From: JAICND01 sp040905905
Lineage (GTDB): Bacteria > Actinomycetota > Acidimicrobiia > Spongiisociales > ZC4RG35
Assembly (NCBI GenBank): GCA_040905905.1
Contig: JBBDQN010000057.1
Location: 7,250-71,249 of the forward strand
Length of the DNA: 64,000 nucleotides
Direction: 5' to 3'
Below, in pieces: positions 24,432 through 32,757 of this stretch (the stretch's first letter is position 1; every line of letters starts with the position of its first letter). Position numbers and translations under genes: made by a program. The notes under the pieces were generated by a model. That model saw nothing but the letters and a program-made list of their open reading frames with translations, made no database searches and had not been told where the DNA came from.

Positions 24432-26042
24432 ATGCCCGCTGACCTCATCATCGACGGTGGTCCCATCTTCAGCGGGAGCGGTCTCGAACCGGAAGCGGTT
24501 GCGATCAGGGCCGGGATAATCGTTGCCGTCGGGAGTCTGCGAGACCTCAGAGCTGAACGCGGCCCACGCACGCAAACCCTCGACCTCAAAGGTCGAACAC
24601 TGGCGCCCGGTTTCATCGATGCTCACGTCCACCCCTTGACCGGTGGGCTGAAGCTCCTCAGGTGTTCCCTCTACAACGCCGGCAGCGCCCAAGGATCCCT
24701 CAATGCTGTCGCCGACTACGCAGGAGCTCATCCCGATCGTCCCTGGATATGGGGTGGTGGGTGGTCGCTCAGTTGGTTCCCCCGCGGAACCCCCGACGCT
24801 GCCAGTCTCGATCGGGTAACCGGCAACCGTCCAGCGCTGCTCTACAACTCCGATGGTCACGGCGCCTGGGTCAATAGTGCCGCCCTGCGGTTGGCGGGGA
24901 TCGATGCGTCCACCGCCGATCCTCCCGACGGCCGAATCGAACGGCTGCCCGATGGCTCGCCCCAGGGCACCCTCCATGAGGGGGCGATGTCACTGGTCGA
25001 GCGCCTGCTTCCGGTCGTGACGGCCGCCGAGTGGGAGGAGGCCTTGTTGGAGGGTCAGCGTTATCTCTTGTCGTGTGGCCTCACCGGTTGGCAGGATGCC
25101 GATGTAGCCCCACAGCAGCATGCCGCCTATCTGGCCGTGGCCGGGCGTGGACAATTGCGAGCGAGTGTCGTTGGAGCGTCATGGTGGGAGCGCGGGCAGG
25201 GACTAGAGCAGATTGAAAATCTCATCGCTCGGCGGGCCGAGATGGCACCCCGATACCGGGCCACTGCGGTGAAGTTGATGCTCGATGGCATCGCTGAGAA
25301 CTACACCGCAGCCATGTTTGGAAGCTATCTCGACGAACAAGGCCAAGCGACCTCGAATTCAGGGATTGAATTCCTAACGCGAGAAGACCTGCGACAAATC
25401 GTCCCGGTCCTCGACCGCTTGGGATTCCATTGCCACTTCCACGCCATCGGCGACAGAGCCGTCCGCAACGCTCTCGACGCCATCGAAGCGACCCGCAATG
25501 CCCAATCCACCGGTCACGGACGTCATCACATCGCTCACATCCAGGTGGTGAATCCCACCGATCGGGGGCGCTTCGCTGCCCTTGACGTGACCGCCAATGC
25601 CCAGCCGCTTTGGGCTGCACACGAGCCCCAGATGGACGAACTCACCCTGCCCTTCTTGCCGCCGGGGGCGGCGATCAATCAATACCCCTTTGCCTCGCTG
25701 CTAAAAGCAGGCGCCCGGCTCGCGATGGGTTCTGATTGGTCTGTGTCGACCGCCGATGTGATGCGCCAGATTCAGGTGGCGGTGACTCGCCGTCCGATCG
25801 ATGATCGCCTGGCACCGCCCTTCCTTCCCGACGAAGCCTTGTCGGTGGACCAGGCTCTCAAGGCGTTTACCGCTGGTTCTGCCTGGGTCAATGGCGTGGA
25901 GAACTCGGCCGGGGTCATTGCGGTCGGAAACCGCGCCGATCTCGTCATCCTCGAGGCCGATCCTCGCACTGAAACGCCGATCGGCGACATCCGGGTCGAC
26001 GAGACGATTGCGGCAGGCTCGGTTGTCTATTCGCGCGGCTGA
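24432..26042 (+). CDS. YtcJ-like metal-dependent amidohydrolase
   Basis: The protein follows the amidohydrolase 3 plan: ADLIIDGGPIFSGSG and LKGRTLAPGFIDAHVHP (the D-A-H-x-H metal site), WGGGWSLSWFPRGTPDAASLD, a HCHFHAIGDRAVRNALDA block, HIAHIQVV, and GSDWSVSTADVM with the conserved Asp, then AFTAGSAWVNGVENSAGVIAVGNRADLVIL. Family members hydrolyse amides or are annotated as exo-enzyme regulators; substrate unknown. The ATG at 24432 starts just before the first beta strand; an upstream in-frame start at 24384 would add a basic tail with no support. Confidence 0.83.
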   Translation: MPADLIIDGGPIFSGSGLEPEAVAIRAGIIVAVGSLRDLRAERGPRTQTLDLKGRTLAPGFIDAHVHPLTGGLKLLRCSLYNAGSAQGSLNAVADYAGAHPDRPWIWGGGWSLSWFPRGTPDAASLDRVTGNRPALLYNSDGHGAWVNSAALRLAGIDASTADPPDGRIERLPDGSPQGTLHEGAMSLVERLLPVVTAAEWEEALLEGQRYLLSCGLTGWQDADVAPQQHAAYLAVAGRGQLRASVVGASWWERGQGLEQIENLIARRAEMAPRYRATAVKLMLDGIAENYTAAMFGSYLDEQGQATSNSGIEFLTREDLRQIVPVLDRLGFHCHFHAIGDRAVRNALDAIEATRNAQSTGHGRHHIAHIQVVNPTDRGRFAALDVTANAQPLWAAHEPQMDELTLPFLPPGAAINQYPFASLLKAGARLAMGSDWSVSTADVMRQIQVAVTRRPIDDRLAPPFLPDEALSVDQALKAFTAGSAWVNGVENSAGVIAVGNRADLVILEADPRTETPIGDIRVDETIAAGSVVYSRG

Positions 26043-26046
26043 CCTG

Positions 26047-26802
26047 TCACCGCTCACGAAGCAGCTTTTCAGCCAGAAGCCGGATAAGGAAGCTGTCGTC
26101 GTCTGCCGGCGGATCGGGGGCGGCAACCTTGGCTCGCAAGGGGCCGGCCATATTTGCGGCCAGTTGGGCACGGCTGACCTGGTTGAGGGTCTGTCGTCGC
26201 TCGGCAAATTGACGGATCAATCCCACTTCTTCTTCCGACACCGCTGAGGTGTCCCAGGCCGGCAGACCCGCTAGGTCGATCGCGCCCACCAGACTGGATG
26301 GCGCCACCGCCACCTTGCGATCGCGGATCACCACCGTGCCGGCGGCGAGGTCGCCTATACGTTGATTACGGCTGCTGGTGACGATGGCGATGATGCCGAC
26401 GGCGTAGAAGCCGGGCAGTGAGTCGACTAGTCGAACGAGGTTGCGGATCGCTACCGCGCCAAATCCGAGGGGCGCCCCATCCATCTTGATCACCCTGATC
26501 CCGAAGGCTGCTTTCCCGGGAGTGCGACCGCCGTTGAGGGTCTCGAACAACAGGAAGTAACCAACGGTCAGAACCAGGGAGCCCAACGCAGCCAACCCGA
26601 GGACCACCAAATAGAAATCGAAGGAGGACTCCTCGGCGAAGGCGCCCAGCATGGTTGCCCCGATCAGGACAACGACCAACGCTGCGCCGATGATGAGAGA
26701 GTCGACGAAACTGGCGCCGGCCCGCGACCCGAGTCCCGCTAGCGTCACTTCGAGATCGACCCCTTCCGGGGTTTCGATTCGTAAGCGGTCCTCGATTTCC
26801 AC
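26047..26802 (-). CDS. RDD-family membrane protein
   Basis: The RDD signature is clear: LGSRAGASFVDSLIIGAALV with the first R...D, a second hydrophobic pair, FETLNGGRTPGKAAFGIRVI, and RNLVRLVDSLPGFYAVGIIAIVTSSRNQRIGDLAAGTVVI. About four membrane helices are followed by a ~90-residue cytoplasmic tail. In Mycobacterium tuberculosis the RDD gene Rv3695 lies beside the SpoIIM gene Rv3694c and moxR2, as here. The GTG start is only 3 bp from the divergent SpoIIM start. Confidence 0.85.
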   Translation of the reverse strand: MEIEDRLRIETPEGVDLEVTLAGLGSRAGASFVDSLIIGAALVVVLIGATMLGAFAEESSFDFYLVVLGLAALGSLVLTVGYFLLFETLNGGRTPGKAAFGIRVIKMDGAPLGFGAVAIRNLVRLVDSLPGFYAVGIIAIVTSSRNQRIGDLAAGTVVIRDRKVAVAPSSLVGAIDLAGLPAWDTSAVSEEEVGLIRQFAERRQTLNQVSRAQLAANMAGPLRAKVAAPDPPADDDSFLIRLLAEKLLRER

Positions 26803-26805
26803 ACC

Positions 26806-27780
26806 TTGAAACTACCGGCATTCCTCGACGAGCGGCGCCCCGACTGGCAGCGCCTTGAGCTTCTGCTCAAGTCCGCGGGTCGTCGGCCGGAGAGACTTCC
26901 CCCGGGGGATTTGCGTGAGCTTGCCATGCTCTATCGGGCGGCGGCCGCCGACCTCGCCACTGCTCGGCGCCGGTTTCCGACCGACCCGGTTGTGCGCCAA
27001 CTCGAACTCCTGGTGGGTCGGGGAAGGGCGGTTGTCTACGAACGGGCCGCACGCCGCGCCAACTTGATTGATCTCTTCGCCGATCGATACTGGCTCCTGC
27101 TCGCAGAACGCGCTGGACCGCTGGGTCTCGCCGCAGCCGTCCTTTTGGTACCCGCTGTCCTGGCGGGGCTGTGGGCGTCCGCCGATCCGGAGACGATGGC
27201 GGGTTTGATGCCGACCGAGTTCCTGTGGGTGACCGAGGCCCAAACTACCGACCAGGGTTTGGGGCCGGTGGGCCTCGCCGGATTTTCGACATATGTCTTC
27301 GTCAACAACATCCGGATAACCCTCATCGCTTTTGTTCTCGGTGTAACGGCCGGGCTTGGCACCGCCTGGTTGGTCGGGTACAACGGTTTGATCCTGGGCG
27401 GGCTCACCGGATTGGCTATCTCGACCGGTAACGGAGGGCTGCTAGCCGCAGCGGTTCTCGCTCACGGCATCCTCGAGCTGACCTGCATCGTCGTGGGGGC
27501 CGGGGCCGGATTCTCTCTCGCCCGGGCGATGCTGCGACCGGGGCTGGCTACTCGCCGCTCGGCTATCCGAACCGAGGCGTTGCCTGCTCTCGCCATTGCT
27601 GGCGCCACCCTTCCCTGGTTGGTGCTGGCAGGGCTGGTCGAGGGGTTCGTCAGTCGTGTGGGGCTGGGGGCCGTCCCAACAGCAGTCGTGGGTTTGACTC
27701 TGGGTGCCGTGTTCTGGGGGCTCTTCTATTGGCGGGGCTGGCTGCCTCAAAGAAGGGCGCGTCGTTTGGCCGCCAGGTAG
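26806..27780 (+). CDS. SpoIIM/DUF95-family membrane protein
   Basis: A ~95-residue soluble N-terminus (AFLDERRPDWQRLELLLKSA, LRELAMLYRAAAADLATARRRFP) is typical of the actinobacterial SpoIIM/DUF95 family, followed by five or six membrane helices with STYVFVNNIRITLIAFVLGVTAGLGT and LAHGILELTCIVVGAGAGF. In spore formers SpoIIM belongs to the engulfment machinery; in non-sporing actinobacteria the role is unknown. The TTG start has no ribosome-binding site and leaves a 3-bp gap to the divergent RDD gene. The last 34 bp overlap the convergent DUF58 gene. Confidence 0.85.
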   Translation: MKLPAFLDERRPDWQRLELLLKSAGRRPERLPPGDLRELAMLYRAAAADLATARRRFPTDPVVRQLELLVGRGRAVVYERAARRANLIDLFADRYWLLLAERAGPLGLAAAVLLVPAVLAGLWASADPETMAGLMPTEFLWVTEAQTTDQGLGPVGLAGFSTYVFVNNIRITLIAFVLGVTAGLGTAWLVGYNGLILGGLTGLAISTGNGGLLAAAVLAHGILELTCIVVGAGAGFSLARAMLRPGLATRRSAIRTEALPALAIAGATLPWLVLAGLVEGFVSRVGLGAVPTAVVGLTLGAVFWGLFYWRGWLPQRRARRLAAR

Positions 27781-29009
27781 GCGTCCACACAAACAGCTGC
27801 AAGCTTTTCGGGTGCCGCCTCGACCACCCGGGCCCCGAGCCCGCTCAACCTCGCCGCCACTCGTTCCCGGGCTTCGATCACCTCGACCGCGACCGCCTGG
27901 CGGAGGGCCGCGGCCTCGCTGGGAACGGACGGTGCCAGGGCCGTGGCCACCGAAGGATCGGTGACCGACGCCACGACTACCGCATGATGGCGAGAGAGCA
28001 CCGGCATGGCGCCCACCAACGGGCGAGCAGCGGTCTCCTCGAGCAGATCGGTGAGGATCAGGACAAAAGCACGTTTCGCATGGGCAACTGTGCGGAAGGC
28101 AAGTTCATAGTCGCTGTCGTTGATCGAAGGCTCCAGGTCGTAGACGGCTTCGAGCACGGCGTTGGCCCCTTCCCTACGGGGCGACAACTGCCTCCGAATT
28201 GTGTGATCAAAGGCGACGACGCCGATTCGATCGCCGATTTCGTCGGCCACGGCTGCCATGGCTGCCACGACATCCACCGCGGCATCGAGCCGGGTGAGCG
28301 GTGGACGTCCTTCACGCGAGGGAAGAGGGGAGGCCATCAACCGCCCGCAGTCGAGTAGACAAACGATCTCGCGGTCTTGTTCCACCCGGTAGGTGTTGGA
28401 CATGGGATGGCCAACGCGGGCGGTGGCGCGCCAGTTGACCTGGCGGATGTCGTCGTCGGGTGAATATTCCCTGATCGATTCCAGTTCAGTCCCCAACCCG
28501 AGCGGACCCCGCGACCGGCGGCCTTCTCCCCGGAAACGACCAAGCCGAACTTCGGTCGCCAGACGGCGGGCGGCCGGTAGGTCGGGGTACACAAGGACAG
28601 CGCGTTCTTCGCCGGAGCGGTGGAACCACCAGCCGAGCCCGAACGGTCCGGTGGCTCTGGTGGCGGGCAACGGGAAAACGTGGCGACCACGTCGAAGCGC
28701 CACTACGTCGGCTTCCAGCCCACCGTCGCCCTCTTGGGGGATGAGGCGAATGTCGGGGCCAGAGGGCTGGCGGATCCGCAAGGCCGAGGTCCACCCCACC
28801 GGTTTGATCGACAACGCCGAGGTCACGCCTCTCGACAGTGTGGGTGACACCTGGACCAACAGGACAGGCACCTGTCTCACCAACCATGCGTCGGTGATGG
28901 TGACGGCCAGCACGGCAGCCATCAACATGGCGGCTAGCGCCACCGGTAGCACGAGAGCAGTCAGGGCCACCATGGCCATGAGTGCCGCGGCCCGGGGAGT
29001 GGGGCTCAT
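27747..29009 (-). CDS. DUF58 protein (MoxR-associated, vWA-like)
   Basis: Two N-terminal membrane helices (residues ~8-45) precede a cytoplasmic region with the DUF58 core YSPDDDIRQVNWRATARVGHPMSN and a vWA-like fold: VCLLDCGRLM in place of a full MIDAS D-x-S-x-S, AFDHTIRRQLSPRREG, and VLILTDLLEE. DUF58 proteins act with MoxR AAA+ ATPases, whose gene lies 10 bp upstream on the same strand. The DCG in place of D-x-S suggests an incomplete metal site, which is common in this family. Confidence 0.88.
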   Translation of the reverse strand: MSPTPRAAALMAMVALTALVLPVALAAMLMAAVLAVTITDAWLVRQVPVLLVQVSPTLSRGVTSALSIKPVGWTSALRIRQPSGPDIRLIPQEGDGGLEADVVALRRGRHVFPLPATRATGPFGLGWWFHRSGEERAVLVYPDLPAARRLATEVRLGRFRGEGRRSRGPLGLGTELESIREYSPDDDIRQVNWRATARVGHPMSNTYRVEQDREIVCLLDCGRLMASPLPSREGRPPLTRLDAAVDVVAAMAAVADEIGDRIGVVAFDHTIRRQLSPRREGANAVLEAVYDLEPSINDSDYELAFRTVAHAKRAFVLILTDLLEETAARPLVGAMPVLSRHHAVVVASVTDPSVATALAPSVPSEAAALRQAVAVEVIEARERVAARLSGLGARVVEAAPEKLAAVCVDAYLAAKRRALL

Positions 29010-29019
29010 ATGGGAGCGG

Positions 29020-29949
29020 TCATCGCGGCACGGTCACAGCGGCCAGGGCCGCTTTTACCGCGTCGTCAGACGAGTACCTCTCGAGTTCCGCCTCAGGTCG
29101 CACGAGGATCCGGTGACGGAGGACGGGGGTCGACATCCTTGCCACATCATCGGGGGTGACGAAGTCACGACCCGACATGCGGGCAATGGCCTTGGAGGCG
29201 GCGAGAAGGTGAATCGAGGCTCGGGGACTCGCCCCCAGCTCCACCGACGGGAGCGTCCTGGTGTGTCTGACCACCGCGGCCAAATAGGCAAGGACTTCAG
29301 CGGCGATCTCGGTGCCGCTGGCGACCTGTCGCATCTCCAGCAAGTGGTCAGCATTGGTGACGGCACTGACGTCTGAAAGCGTGGCCGGAGCCAGGCCGTC
29401 ACGGGCCATTCGCAGCATCGCCAGCTCCTGGTCGGCATTGGGGTAGCCGACCTCGATCTTCATCAAGAAGCGATCCAGTTGAGCCTCGGGCAACGGATAG
29501 GTGCCCTCGTACTCGATCGGATTCTGGGTTGCGACGACCAGGAACGGGCGGGGGAGAGGGTGAGTGGTACGGTCGACCGAGACCTGGCCCTCGGACATCG
29601 CCTCCAGCAGGGCGGCCTGGGTTTTGGGAGGTGTCCTATTGATCTCGTCGGCCAAGAGGAGTTGGGTGAAAACCGGCCCGGGCCGAAATACGAGGTCGCC
29701 TCCTCGCAACGTCATTGTCCCGGTGAGATCGGAGGGGAGCATGTCGGGCGTGAACTGGGCCCGGGCGAACGACAACCCCAGAGTCCGAGCCACTGCCTGG
29801 GCGAGCAGCGTTTTAGCGGTCCCTGGCACCCCTTCCAGGAGGACATGTCCACCAACGATGGCCGCCGCCAGGAGTGCGTCGATGGTGGCGGTCTGGCCGA
29901 TTACCACCTTGCCGACCTCTAAGTGCACCTTGTCGCGCAATTCCTTCAC
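29020..29949 (-). CDS. MoxR-family AAA+ ATPase
   Basis: Walker A GVPGTAKT (residues 40-47), Walker B LLLADEINRTPPKTQAALLEAM, sensor 1 VVATQNPIEYEGTYPLPEAQLDRF, and the C-terminal SPRASIHLLAASKAIA sensor 2 region define a MoxR ATPase, a chaperone-like enzyme that remodels vWA proteins. It is preceded by DUF4350 and followed by DUF58 genes, as in the M. tuberculosis Rv3691-Rv3693 locus. GTG start with GGAGG four bases upstream. Confidence 0.93.
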   Translation of the reverse strand: MKELRDKVHLEVGKVVIGQTATIDALLAAAIVGGHVLLEGVPGTAKTLLAQAVARTLGLSFARAQFTPDMLPSDLTGTMTLRGGDLVFRPGPVFTQLLLADEINRTPPKTQAALLEAMSEGQVSVDRTTHPLPRPFLVVATQNPIEYEGTYPLPEAQLDRFLMKIEVGYPNADQELAMLRMARDGLAPATLSDVSAVTNADHLLEMRQVASGTEIAAEVLAYLAAVVRHTRTLPSVELGASPRASIHLLAASKAIARMSGRDFVTPDDVARMSTPVLRHRILVRPEAELERYSSDDAVKAALAAVTVPR

Positions 29950-29967
29950 GTCACCTCCAACGTTTGA

Positions 29968-31104
29968 TCATGGCAGGGGTACACCAGGCCCCTGGCTGAG
30001 CCTCGTCAGGGCCCGGCCGGCGGCAATCGGATCCCCCGTCTCATCGAGAACGGCCTCGATCTCATCGCTGCTGAGGTCGGCGGCCAGGCCAGCCCGACGA
30101 AGAGCATCGTCCGAGGGCTCCTGACCTAGCCCGGCACGGGTGGCGAGGAGCCTCCGGGTACGGGCCCGTACCGGCCTGATCGACTCGTTGAGACGGCGGG
30201 TGCGTCCCAACATCGCCGCTACAGATTCGATGTAGGCAGCCCGGTCAGGTCGTAGCCGTCGTTCCAGGTCCTCGGGGGGTCCTAGCCGGCGGGCATAGGC
30301 GATCATTCCGGCCAACCCTGCCACCGCGAGCAATAAGAGAGTCGCTGCCCAACCATCAGGGAGCGCCTGCCAGAAGGAGTCACCCCCGAACCCGTGACGG
30401 TATTCGTCGAACACGGCTGCCCGCCCGTCAAGCAGGGCAACGGCGAGTGCGGCCGAATCGCCCAGCGCCAGGCCCAGATTGAGCAGAGGTGCGGAGTCGG
30501 CCAGCCAAACCACCGAGCCTCGTCCCACCTCCCAGCTGACCCCTACCGGCGTCCCGTCGTCGCCCACCAGAAATGGTGTGGTTCGTCCTGTTCCGGAGAA
30601 TGAGGCGCCGCCTGACAGAGGCACCTCGTCAACGCCGGGGAGCGCCTCGGTTGCAATCGAGGAGGTTGGTCCGCCGACCTGCCAGACGGGTAGGCCAGAA
30701 CCAAGAACCTCGAGCAGATGATCGGGGACAGGTCCGGCGAGCACGAGCCGGCCTCCTTCTTGGAGAAGACCGGTGACAGCCTCAAGCTCGGAGTCGGCGA
30801 ACTCGGCAAATCCGGCCTCCACCAACAACAGCGTTTGGTCCGGTCGGAGCCGGGACGAGTTGTACGGGCTGCGCATCCGGATCACGTTGATTCCCTCGCT
30901 ATCGAACAGCTCTGCCAGAGCGGCGGTGCCGTAAGCAGTGGTCACATACGAGGAGCCGTCGGGCCCGCTGACCCGCTCGCTGGCAGTGAGGTTCCCAAGG
31001 ATCCATACCAACAGGTTGACAATGACTATTAAACCTGTGGCCCCGAGCAGCGCCGCTCGGATCCGGCGGCCCTCCGGAGTGATGGTCGTCGACCGAGGAA
31101 TCAT
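29968..31104 (-). CDS. DUF4350 membrane protein of the MoxR/DUF58 cluster
   Basis: One N-terminal membrane helix (LLGATGLIVIVNLLVWILG), an extracytoplasmic domain of ~210 residues carrying the DUF4350 pattern (SSYVTTAYGTAALAELFDSE, EGGRLVLAGP, GSVVWLADSAPLLNLGLALGDSAAL), a second membrane helix (WAATLLLLAVAGLAGMIAYA) and a basic cytoplasmic tail. The ATG at 31104 shares ATGA with the DUF4129 stop. Function unknown; neighbours suggest an envelope role with MoxR. Confidence 0.8.
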   Translation of the reverse strand: MIPRSTTITPEGRRIRAALLGATGLIVIVNLLVWILGNLTASERVSGPDGSSYVTTAYGTAALAELFDSEGINVIRMRSPYNSSRLRPDQTLLLVEAGFAEFADSELEAVTGLLQEGGRLVLAGPVPDHLLEVLGSGLPVWQVGGPTSSIATEALPGVDEVPLSGGASFSGTGRTTPFLVGDDGTPVGVSWEVGRGSVVWLADSAPLLNLGLALGDSAALAVALLDGRAAVFDEYRHGFGGDSFWQALPDGWAATLLLLAVAGLAGMIAYARRLGPPEDLERRLRPDRAAYIESVAAMLGRTRRLNESIRPVRARTRRLLATRAGLGQEPSDDALRRAGLAADLSSDEIEAVLDETGDPIAAGRALTRLSQGPGVPLP

Positions 31105-31706
31105 CCACCCACCCCTGCCACGACCCCGAGGTTGAGCAGTTGTTGCCAACCCTGACGGGCCAAGGCGAAGTCGTCGGCCGTTGCCGTCCGATGACCGTAC
31201 ACGACCTCGTCGAAGCGTCTCGCCAGCATCTCGAACTCGGGTGATGCCAACAGTTCGGCTACTTCCGCGCTGGTGAGACCCGGCCGGTAGCGAATCTGGC
31301 CGGTCTCGTCGAGCCGTAGCAGCCCAGCCCTGAAAGTAAGCCTGAGGGCGGTGGAGTAATCAGCCCCCGAGGCGGCTCTCTGGGCTTGTCGCTCCAGCTC
31401 GGCCGGGTCGGCACCCCGGGCAAGGACCTGCTCGCGCATGATCCGTAACTCGATCTCGCGAACTCGTCGTTGGCCGAGGTTGCGGGTCACCAAAACGGCG
31501 GCGATCACGACAACCAAAAACAGGATCAGGCCCAAAACCAACGGGCCCCCGATCAAGTTGGCGACGCTCGCCAGGAACTCCACAAACCTGAACCAGAGTT
31601 GCTCGAGCCACTCACCAAATCTCTCCGAGTTGGTCGGTTGTGCCCGGTATCGCGGTTGGGCGAGAATTCGTTCCGCTTCCTCTCGCAGTCGCTCCGAGTC
31701 GACCAC
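31101..31706 (-). CDS. DUF4129 membrane protein
   Basis: A soluble N-terminus (SERLREEAERILAQPRYR, WLEQLWFRFVEFLASVANL), one membrane helix (GGPLVLGLILFLVVVIAAVLV) and the DUF4129 tail (YSTALRLTFRAGLLRLDETGQIRYRPGLTSAEV, FDEVVYGHRTATADDFALARQGW). DUF4129 domains form the C-terminus of bacterial transglutaminase-like proteins and also occur alone in actinobacterial MoxR clusters, as here. GTG start 6 bp after the preceding stop. Confidence 0.83.
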   Translation of the reverse strand: MVDSERLREEAERILAQPRYRAQPTNSERFGEWLEQLWFRFVEFLASVANLIGGPLVLGLILFLVVVIAAVLVTRNLGQRRVREIELRIMREQVLARGADPAELERQAQRAASGADYSTALRLTFRAGLLRLDETGQIRYRPGLTSAEVAELLASPEFEMLARRFDEVVYGHRTATADDFALARQGWQQLLNLGVVAGVGG

Positions 31707-31712
31707 CGTTGT

Positions 31713-32669
31713 CTATTCGCGACCTGGTGACCCCAAACCGAATGGGTCGTCTGGTTCGGTGGGCGGAAGCGCCGATGGCTGGATCTGTTGCATCTCGGCA
31801 GCCATCACTTGGAGGTCGTATCCCTCGGCCCGCACTCGGAGGTCGAAGTAGAGAACGATCAAGACTGCGGCCAGAAACGGCAGAACCAACACTGATCTGA
31901 TGGTGGAGCCAACCGTCGAGACCCAAAGGTCGGCGCTGGTGGTCGTGGTCCCTCCGGTGAAGGTGATGGCAGAGGTGATCAGGCTGATGACCTGGCCAAA
32001 GGCGAAGAACACGAGATAGGTGAGAGAGACAGCCCCCAACACGGGCCAGAAGCGATGTCGGACCAACTCAAAAGACCGACCCATGGCTTGCACAGGACCT
32101 TTGTTCTCGACCACGAGAGCCGGAATCGCCACCGACCAGGAGGTGAACAACCAGATGCCGGGTGCCAGATAGAACAGAAGGCCAACGCTGGCAGCCGTAT
32201 AGATGAGGATGGTCGCCCCCAGGATCGGGAAAAACCTCCTGAAACCAAACTGGATGGAGTCCTGCCAGGTGGGTTCCGCTCCCTGGTAGACGTCGGCAAG
32301 AGCCTTGGCGGTCGCTCCCTGCACGAGGACTGTGCCCAGCCCGGTGATGATGAGGATGCCGACTCCCAATGCCAGAAGCTGAAACGCGTTGCTCAACATC
32401 TCCTCGGCCTCTTCCTGGGTAACCGTTTGGTCGACGGTCAGGGATTCAAAGAATTGGAGTTGGTCAGGAAGACCGAAGGCGGTGACCAACCCCTGAGCCA
32501 GCCCGAGAGGGATCAACACGATCGCCGAGATCGAGAACAAAACCCGAGCGTTGGCTAACACCAACTTGATGGCGGCATCGACGATTTCACCAACACCAAG
32601 CGGGCGCAATTGGGGTCCGGTCACGGTCGGCAACGGTAGCCGACCGGCCCCTGGTTTGATCCCGCGCAC
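31713..32669 (-). CDS. Multi-pass membrane protein, glycerophosphodiesterase-membrane-domain-like
   Basis: About six hydrophobic helices, with the family pattern PLGVGEIVDAAIKLVLANARVLF at the start, GPVQAMGRSFELVRHRFWPVLGAVSLTYLV in the middle, and DLRVRAEGYDLQVM near the end. This matches the membrane domain found beside some glycerophosphodiester phosphodiesterases and as stand-alone proteins in actinobacterial DUF4129 clusters. A GTG at 32669 and TTG at 32672 compete as starts. First gene of the five-gene minus-strand cluster. Confidence 0.75.
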   Translation of the reverse strand: MRGIKPGAGRLPLPTVTGPQLRPLGVGEIVDAAIKLVLANARVLFSISAIVLIPLGLAQGLVTAFGLPDQLQFFESLTVDQTVTQEEAEEMLSNAFQLLALGVGILIITGLGTVLVQGATAKALADVYQGAEPTWQDSIQFGFRRFFPILGATILIYTAASVGLLFYLAPGIWLFTSWSVAIPALVVENKGPVQAMGRSFELVRHRFWPVLGAVSLTYLVFFAFGQVISLITSAITFTGGTTTTSADLWVSTVGSTIRSVLVLPFLAAVLIVLYFDLRVRAEGYDLQVMAAEMQQIQPSALPPTEPDDPFGLGSPGRE

Positions 32670-32757
32670 CAACTTGAACGGTCATTCAGCCGAGATCTCC
32701 ATGGCGCCCGGAAAAGCGCGATACTCGCAGGTGCCAAGCCACTATCAGGAGAGCCCG
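32670..32757. promoter_or_regulatory. Divergent promoter region between MoxR cluster and amine operon
   Basis: This gap of ~88 bp must carry both promoters. A GATACT -10-like element (32720-32725) precedes the transaminase gene, and GGAG lies six bases before its TTG start. No convincing -35 or operator was recognised. Confidence 0.3.
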
